A stretch of DNA of 38,961 bases from Actinomycetes bacterium (GTDB taxonomy: Bacteria; Actinomycetota; Acidimicrobiia; Acidimicrobiales; RAAP-2): contig JAKADK010000018.1 of the NCBI GenBank assembly GCA_021820665.1, forward strand, positions 1 to 38,961. The letters run 5' to 3'. Numbering within the stretch: the stretch's first letter is position 1; each line of letters starts with the position of its first letter. Made by a program: the position numbers and the translations under genes. Positions 33,961 through 38,961 of this stretch are shown here, piece by piece. A model generated the notes under the pieces. That model had not been told where the DNA came from. It did not search any database and was given only the letters and a program-made list of their open reading frames with translations.

Positions 33961-34686
33961 TCACCGGTGGTCGGCCACCAGGATCCGCCCGCACTGCTCG
34001 CAGGTGGCGTACTCGTCGGCGGGCAGGCGGGAGATGCGCTCCACCTCCACCGACGGCAGGGCGAGGTGGCAGCCGTCGCACCTCCCCTCCACCAGGCGGG
34101 CGGCGCCCACCCCTCCGAGCCTGGCCCTGAGGGCCTCGTAGCGGGTGGCGAGGTCCACAGGGAGCATGGCGGCCTTGCCGGATCGCAGCTGCCGCTCCCG
34201 CTCCAGCTCGGCGGTGATCTCCTGGTCGTCGACGGCCACGACGGCTGCCAGCCGCTCGGCCTCGCCCCGGAGCGCGCTCGCCCGCTCCTCGGCAGCCGCC
34301 AACGCCTCGTCGAGCGGGTCCTCCTCCGCCACGAGCTCGAGCTCCACCTCTTCGAGCTGGGCCTGACGCTCGGCCAGGTGGTGGACCTCGGCGTCCATCG
34401 CCTGGAGATCCCGGGACGCCGACACCCCCGGGGCCAGCATCCGGCGTTCGATCTCGTGGCGGCGGGCCACCGAGGCGGTGATCTGCTCCTCGAGGGCCCG
34501 CTGGCGTCCGGCCAGCTCGTCCACGGCCGCCCGGAGCTCGGCGATCCTCCCCTCCAGCTCGGCCAGCTCGTCCTCGACCCCACGGAGCTGGAGACGGGAC
34601 GGCAGGACCTCCCGGCGGTGGTTCAGCTGGTCGATCACCGTGTCGTGGTGCTGCACGTCGAGCAAGGTGTCGAACGGTTCGCCCAT
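33961..34686 (-). CDS. Zinc-ribbon coiled-coil protein (C4-type, YbfF/CT398-like)
   Basis: This 241-residue protein consists of a long helical hairpin (about residues 5-175, heptad-rich in Glu, Leu and Arg: ELEGRIAELRAAVDELAGRQ) and a C-terminal zinc ribbon with two Cys pairs, CDGCHLALPS and CEQCGRILV. This is the family of C4-type zinc-ribbon proteins proposed to bind nucleic acid or to act in envelope or secretion processes; its role is not settled. ATG 34686 is chosen for the GGAGGGG site just upstream; the longer frame to 34740 is not needed. It is probably cotranscribed with the histidine phosphatase and divergent from the ATP-grasp operon. Confidence 0.9.
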   Translation of the reverse strand: MGEPFDTLLDVQHHDTVIDQLNHRREVLPSRLQLRGVEDELAELEGRIAELRAAVDELAGRQRALEEQITASVARRHEIERRMLAPGVSASRDLQAMDAEVHHLAERQAQLEEVELELVAEEDPLDEALAAAEERASALRGEAERLAAVVAVDDQEITAELERERQLRSGKAAMLPVDLATRYEALRARLGGVGAARLVEGRCDGCHLALPSVEVERISRLPADEYATCEQCGRILVADHR

Positions 34687-34783
34687 GGGCCCCTCCCGGT
34701 AGTCGACCCCGACTCTAGGGTGCCGGGACCGGGCCGGCACAACGATGGCCCACGGTTACCGCGCGGTGAGGCATTGTGGTGGG

Positions 34784-35791
34784 ATGCCACGACCGGTGCC
34801 CGCTACCGCCACCCCGACGTCGGCACCCGCCGTTGCCGGGCTCACCGTGCTCGTGACCGGCGCCGGTGGTCCGGCCGGGATCTCGGTCATCAGAGCCCTC
34901 CGGCCCCTGGGTCACCGGATCGTGGCCGCCGACGCCTCGCCGCACGCCGCCGGTCTCCGTCTGGCCGACGCCGCCGGCGTGCTCCCCGACGGGGGAGCGC
35001 TAGAGCTTGTCCCGGCACTGCTCGACCTCTGTCGCCGCCACGGCGTGGATGCCGTCGTCCCCACGGTCGCCGAGGAGCTCGTCGCCCTCGGCCGCCACGG
35101 CGATGCCCTCCGCCGGGCGGGGATCGCCCACTGGGTGCCCGAGCCGGACAGCGTCGAGCGGTGCACCGACAAGTGGCTCTTCCACGCCACCGCCTCCGAG
35201 GCCGGTCTCCGCGTCCCCGCCACCGCACTCGGCGGGGGCGCCGGGGTCGAGCCGCCGTGGGTGGTCAAGCCCCGCTTCGGCCGTGGCTCCCGGGACGTCG
35301 TCCTCGTCGACCGGGCCGGCGACCTGGCTGCCGCCGTCGCACGCGTGCCTGACCCCCTCGTCCAGCACCGGCTGACCGGACAGGAGTTCACCGTCGACGC
35401 CCTGGCCGGCGACGGCGGGCGCGTGCTGCACGGCGCCGTGCCTCGCTGGCGGGACGAGACGAAGGCCGGGATCTCCGTCCGGGGCCAGACCTTCTTCGAT
35501 CCCGTCCTCGTCGGCGACGTCGGCCGGCTGCTCGCCGCCCTCGGCCTGGAGGGACCCGCCAACGTCCAGGGGTTCGTGGCCGGGCCCGGGGAGCGCGCCA
35601 CCTTCACCGAGGTGAACCCCCGGTTCTCCGGCGGGCTGCCACTGTCGCTCGCCGCCGGGAGCGACCTCGTCGGTCAGTACCTGGTCGGGATGACCGGCCG
35701 CCCCGTGGACGCCGGTGCCCTCGGCTACCGCCCGGGGGTGCGGATGTACCGCTACTACCAGGAGATCTTCGAAGAGGGGGACCCGGCATGA
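34784..35791 (+). CDS. ATP-grasp ligase (carbamoyl-phosphate-synthase-like)
   Basis: This 335-residue enzyme begins with a Rossmann-like domain (VLVTGAGGPAGISVIRALRP) and then shows the ATP-grasp signatures CTDKWLFHATASEAGLRVPA, WVVKPRFGRGSRDVVLVD, VQHRLTGQEFTVDALAG and the metal-binding FTEVNPRFSGGLPLSLAAGS. ATP-grasp enzymes activate a carboxylate as acyl phosphate and join it to an amine or similar nucleophile. Its operon partners (HAD phosphatase and UDP-sugar 2-epimerase, both overlapping) suggest that the product is attached to, or becomes part of, a nucleotide sugar or glycan. ATG 34784 has a weak GTGGTGGG upstream. The exact substrates are unknown. Confidence 0.88.
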   Translation: MPRPVPATATPTSAPAVAGLTVLVTGAGGPAGISVIRALRPLGHRIVAADASPHAAGLRLADAAGVLPDGGALELVPALLDLCRRHGVDAVVPTVAEELVALGRHGDALRRAGIAHWVPEPDSVERCTDKWLFHATASEAGLRVPATALGGGAGVEPPWVVKPRFGRGSRDVVLVDRAGDLAAAVARVPDPLVQHRLTGQEFTVDALAGDGGRVLHGAVPRWRDETKAGISVRGQTFFDPVLVGDVGRLLAALGLEGPANVQGFVAGPGERATFTEVNPRFSGGLPLSLAAGSDLVGQYLVGMTGRPVDAGALGYRPGVRMYRYYQEIFEEGDPA

Positions 35792-36552
35792 GCCCGGTCG
35801 ACCCCCTGGTCCGGGCCGTCCTGTTCGACCTCGACGACACCCTCGTCCCCCAGCGCCAGTGGCTGGACGGGGCGTGGGACGCGGTGGCGACAGCAGCGGA
35901 GCGCCTCGGCGCCGACCGGAGCGCCCTCCGGCAGGCGCTGGCCGACGAAGCCGCCGCCGGGTCGGCACGCGGGCAGCTCATCGACCGCGCCGTGGCCCGG
36001 GTCCACCCGGGACTGGCGGTCGAGCCGCTCGTGGCGGCGTTCGTCGCCTACCGCAGGCCGGTGCTCACCCCCTACCCGGGCGCCGCATCCGTGCTGGCCC
36101 GGTGCCGGGAGCGTGCCGGCGTGGCCGTGGTCACCGACGGGCGTCCCGAGATCCAGCGAGCCAAGCTTCGAGCCGCCGGGCTCGACGGCCACGTCGACGT
36201 GGTGGTGTGCTCCGACGACCTCGGGCGTGCCCACCGCAAGCCCGATCCGCTCCCGTTCCGGACCGCCCTGGACCAGCTCGGGGCCGAGCCGGGCAACGCG
36301 GCGTTCGTAGGCGACCGCCCCGAGACCGACATGGTGGGAGCCCGGCGCCTCGGCATCTTCGCCGTGCGGGTCCACTCCGGGGAGTACGCCCGCCGGCCCG
36401 ACGTGGTGCCCCCCGATGCCCGGTGCGCCACGCTGGCCGAGGTCGCCGCCGTCCTCGACCCCCTGCTCTCCGGACGCGCGTCCAGCGCTCGGGCGCCCGG
36501 GGCGGAGCCGGTCGCCGCCGGAGGGGCCGGCAGCGAGTCGGGGAGACCGTGA
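35788..36552 (+). CDS. HAD-superfamily phosphatase
   Basis: This 254-residue enzyme has the four HAD motifs: nucleophile Asp in VLFDLDDTLVP (motif I, about residues 11-21), VVTDGRP (II), the Lys of HRKPDPLPF (III) and FVGDRPETDMVGARR (IV). A helical cap follows motif I, as in subclass I. It should hydrolyse a small phosphate ester. ATG 35788 overlaps the ATP-grasp stop (ATGA), and its own stop overlaps the epimerase start (GTGA), so the three proteins are made in fixed ratio. It probably dephosphorylates an intermediate of the same pathway. The last 30 residues are low in complexity. Confidence 0.9.
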   Translation: MSPVDPLVRAVLFDLDDTLVPQRQWLDGAWDAVATAAERLGADRSALRQALADEAAAGSARGQLIDRAVARVHPGLAVEPLVAAFVAYRRPVLTPYPGAASVLARCRERAGVAVVTDGRPEIQRAKLRAAGLDGHVDVVVCSDDLGRAHRKPDPLPFRTALDQLGAEPGNAAFVGDRPETDMVGARRLGIFAVRVHSGEYARRPDVVPPDARCATLAEVAAVLDPLLSGRASSARAPGAEPVAAGGAGSESGRP

Positions 36553-37697
36553 ACGTCCTCGTGCCCTTCGGCACCCGACCCGAGATCGTGAAGCTGGCCC
36601 CGGTGGTAGGTGCGCTCGGCCGGGCCGGGTTGGCGGTCACGACCGTGGCCACCGGCCAGCACTACGACCCGTCCCTGGCCGACACGTTCTTCGACGACCT
36701 GGGGCTCCACCCCGACCGGCAGTGGGAGCTTTCCGGGGGCAGCACGGAGCGGTTCGGGCAGATGGCCCGTCTCGCCGCCGACACCGTCGCCGAGATCGGC
36801 CCGGACATCGTCTTGCTCCTCGGCGACACGAGCACCGTCCCCGTGTTCTGCCTGGCAGCCCGCCGACACCGGGTCCCTGTCGTCCACCTGGAAGCGGGGA
36901 TGCGCTCGTTCAACCCGACCTCGATCGAGGAGGTCAACCGGAAGGTGGCGGCGGCATGCACCTCGCTGCACCTGGCCCCGACCGATCTGGCGGCGTCCTT
37001 CCTGCGCGCCGAAGGCATACCCGAAGAGCGGATCCGGGTCGTCGGCAACCCCATCATCGACGTCCTGGTGGACCGGGGGGTCGTGGGACGGACCCTCGCC
37101 GAGCGCCGGGGGGTGGTCATGACCGCCCACCGGGCGACGAACGTCGACGATCCGACCCGCCTGGCCCACCTGGTCGAGATCGCCCGCGCACTGGCCGCCA
37201 TCGCCCCGCCGGTCGTGTTCCCCATCCATCCGCGGACGGAGGACCGGTTGGCCGTCGCCGGCCTGCGAGCGGACCTCGACGTGCCGGGGATCGCCACCCC
37301 CGGACCGCTCCCCTACGGCGAGATGCTCGACGCGCTGGCCGGTGCCCGGCTGGTGGTGACCGATTCCGGGGGCCTCCAGGAGGAGGCGTCCTGGCTCGGG
37401 CTGCCGACCGTCGTGCTCCGCCGATCGACGCCCCGATGGGAAGGGATCGCCTCCGGGGCATCGGTGCTCGCCGGCGTGGACCCGCAGCGGGCGATCGATG
37501 CGGCGCTGCGCCTGCTCCGACCCGAGCACCAGGAGCGGATCGCGGCGCTCCCCTGCCCCTATGGGGACGGGTCCACCGGCCGGCGGGTCGCCGCCATCCT
37601 CGCCGATCCCGCCACCGCCGCCCTCGTCGCCCTCGACGAGCCTGACTTCACCGACGGGCACCTCCCGATCGGGGCAGCCGAGGTCCTGCCACGCTGA
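36549..37697 (+). CDS. UDP-N-acetylglucosamine 2-epimerase (non-hydrolysing, WecB-like)
   Basis: This 382-residue GT-B-fold epimerase begins VNVLVPFGTRPEIVKLAPVV and has TGQHYDPSLADTFF, LLLGDTSTV, VVHLEAGMRSFNPTSIEEVN, VVGNPIIDVLVDRGV and VTDSGGLQEEASWLGLPTVV. It interconverts UDP-GlcNAc and UDP-ManNAc for surface glycan synthesis. GTG 36549 overlaps the HAD stop. Two conserved sites differ from typical WecB: the usual HR(R/P)EN is HRATN here, and the segment after the UDP loop reads RRSTPRWEGIASG. Activity on a different UDP-sugar is therefore possible. The frame is open upstream to 35715, but that part is a shadow of the HAD gene. Confidence 0.9.
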   Translation: MNVLVPFGTRPEIVKLAPVVGALGRAGLAVTTVATGQHYDPSLADTFFDDLGLHPDRQWELSGGSTERFGQMARLAADTVAEIGPDIVLLLGDTSTVPVFCLAARRHRVPVVHLEAGMRSFNPTSIEEVNRKVAAACTSLHLAPTDLAASFLRAEGIPEERIRVVGNPIIDVLVDRGVVGRTLAERRGVVMTAHRATNVDDPTRLAHLVEIARALAAIAPPVVFPIHPRTEDRLAVAGLRADLDVPGIATPGPLPYGEMLDALAGARLVVTDSGGLQEEASWLGLPTVVLRRSTPRWEGIASGASVLAGVDPQRAIDAALRLLRPEHQERIAALPCPYGDGSTGRRVAAILADPATAALVALDEPDFTDGHLPIGAAEVLPR

Positions 37698-37728
37698 CGT
37701 CGTGGGTCACCGTGGGGGACCCCGTGAG

Positions 37729-38961
37729 TCAGCGGGACGGGACCGGGACCCCGCCGGCGGCCGCCACGACCAGCTGACCGGCTATCGCCGGGGTGTAGGG
37801 CCAGGCGTCGCCACCGGCCGATGCCACTGCCCGTATCTGCGCCGTGCCCGAGACGGCGGCGTCGGTGTTGCCGACCCTCTCGAAGCCCCACGCCACCACC
37901 GGCCAGTAGCCCATGGTCGCGCCGGCGTCGGCGCCGTTCGTGTCGAACACCCCCGTTCCGGTGGGATCGCTCCACGCCGGCGCGTCCTGCGCCACGCCGC
38001 CCATGAGGGCGGACGCCCGGGAGGCCGGCGCCAGACCCCATGCCACCGCCCACGCCTGCTCGAACGCGTCCGGATAGGCCACCTGCCAGTTCGTCACCGT
38101 CCCCACCCCGTCTCCGGCAACGGCCCAGTCGTAGGCGCCGGTCGCCGGGTCCCACAGACCGGCGACCGCGCTGGCCAACGCCGTGGCCTCCGACGAGGCC
38201 TGGGTGGCGAGCGCCTGGTCGCCCAGGGTGGTCTCCAGCGCGGCGGCGGAGACGAGCCCGCCGTAGACCTCGGACTCGTCCATGAGATAGCTGGCCCGGT
38301 ACGAGGCGGTCGCCCAGGTCAACCCGGACGGGCTCCGCACCGAGGCGATGGCGGTCAGGGCGCCGGCGATCCCCGGCTGGATGGCGCGGAGCTGGCTGAC
38401 ATCGCCGGTCGCCGCCCAGGCATTGTCGGCCGCCACCAGGAACATCCCGGCGGTGGCATCGGTAGCGTCCACGGTCCCGGTGGGGACGGTCGTCCCTCCC
38501 GTGGCGGTGGCATCGGTGACGATGCCGCCGGACCCCTCGGCACCCTGGTACCAGTCGAGCCAGCGCCAGGCGTCGGCGGCCGGCGTCGGGTCACCGGTGA
38601 GCATCGACGCCCGGGCCAGCCCCATGGCAGCGTAGGCGCCGAGGTACGGGTTCACGACCGAGCTCCCGGGGTACTCGGTGATGGCGCCATCGGCGATCTG
38701 CGCCGACTCGATGAAGCTGGCCTCGCCCGGTACGGCGGCGATCGCGGCCGGGTCGGCGGGGGCGGCTCCCGTGCCCGACGCCGTGCCGGCCGTCGGGGAA
38801 CCAGCGATGGAGGTCGTGCTGGCGGCCGGGGTGTCCGTCGTCGTCGCCGTGGTGGACGTACCGGCGCCCGGGTTCGCGGATGCCACTACCTGGGCCGGAG
38901 CGTGGGCCACCGGTCCCGCCCCGTCGGCCACCGACCGAGCGCTGGCGCTCCGGTGCGTCGA
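37729..38961 (-). CDS. Secreted glycosidase-like protein, 5' end beyond the window
   Basis: The frame is open to the right edge (at least 410 residues) and its natural start is not in the window. The first visible part is a Thr-, Ser- and Ala-rich linker (TSTTATTTDTPAASTTS), as in exported actinobacterial proteins. The rest (EYPGSSVVNPYLGAYAAMGL, DAWRWLDWYQG, then AGMFLVAADNAWAATGD and FEQAWAVAWGLAPASRAS) is a repeated-helix pattern like the alpha/alpha six-hairpin glycosidases. No catalytic acid can be named with confidence. It converges with the epimerase gene and probably acts on a polysaccharide outside the cell. Confidence 0.75.
   Translation of the reverse strand, partial: STHRSASARSVADGAGPVAHAPAQVVASANPGAGTSTTATTTDTPAASTTSIAGSPTAGTASGTGAAPADPAAIAAVPGEASFIESAQIADGAITEYPGSSVVNPYLGAYAAMGLARASMLTGDPTPAADAWRWLDWYQGAEGSGGIVTDATATGGTTVPTGTVDATDATAGMFLVAADNAWAATGDVSQLRAIQPGIAGALTAIASVRSPSGLTWATASYRASYLMDESEVYGGLVSAAALETTLGDQALATQASSEATALASAVAGLWDPATGAYDWAVAGDGVGTVTNWQVAYPDAFEQAWAVAWGLAPASRASALMGGVAQDAPAWSDPTGTGVFDTNGADAGATMGYWPVVAWGFERVGNTDAAVSGTAQIRAVASAGGDAWPYTPAIAGQLVVAAAGGVPVPSR

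Noticed and set aside
37698..37728. Terminator between the epimerase and glycosidase-like genes
   Set aside because: The GGGG/CCCC arms leave too short a loop and there is no T-tract.

Overview
The window comes from a high-GC actinobacterium, and the class Acidimicrobiia is my best guess. The guess rests on dense GC-rich coding, frequent GTG/TTG starts, GTGA/ATGA stop-start overlaps, likely leaderless promoters, an actinobacterial-looking RNase P RNA, and a secreted protein built of 'GYWLVAADGGxFxFG' repeats, which I associate with this class. No rRNA, tRNA, CRISPR array, replication origin or intact insertion sequence was seen. About 31 apparently intact genes, two genes cut by the window edges, four decayed gene remnants and one structural RNA are supported.

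Region 1 (1-4.6 kb): a partial leftward gene, then a compact moxR - DUF58 - transglutaminase (TgpA-like) operon. Region 2 (4.5-6.6 kb, minus): a metallo-beta-lactamase-fold hydrolase translationally coupled to an FAD/NAD reductase. Region 3 (7.3-8.8 kb): a TasA/camelysin-like secreted protein and its SipW-type (Ser/His, ER-like) signal peptidase, a candidate biofilm-fibre module behind a long leader. Region 4 (8.9-11.9 kb): an acyl-CoA synthetase convergent with an MFS exporter.

Region 5 (12-20.6 kb) is a patchwork. A four-gene coupled operon (class II aldolase, CMD/AhpD-like protein, SAM methyltransferase, MarR regulator) ends in a rhodanese gene killed by a frameshift and an in-frame stop. 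It is flanked by transposase remnants (an integrase-core fragment before it and an IS1182-type tail after it). Next come a TauD/TfdA dioxygenase, housekeeping xseA-xseB and rnpB, a VapBC-type toxin-antitoxin pair and a truncated maleylpyruvate-isomerase-like remnant.

Region 6 (20.7-38.96 kb) is dominated by cell-surface and glycan functions: a secreted repeat/beta-helix protein, a two-domain GT2 glycosyltransferase, a coiled-coil protein, a GT-B-like protein, a large multi-pass membrane protein, and an 882-residue GT-A/GT4 fusion. A TetR regulator, a histidine phosphatase and a zinc-ribbon coiled-coil protein follow. Then comes a tightly overlapped ATP-grasp - HAD phosphatase - UDP-GlcNAc 2-epimerase operon, and finally a secreted glycosidase-like protein cut by the right edge. 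The most original signals are short tandem arrays that begin inside the 3' end of a gene and copy its stop codon (14 bp x 9 after the tetR gene; 17 bp x 2.8 after the beta-helix gene), the ATP-grasp/HAD/epimerase cassette, and the repeat-plus-beta-helix surface protein.
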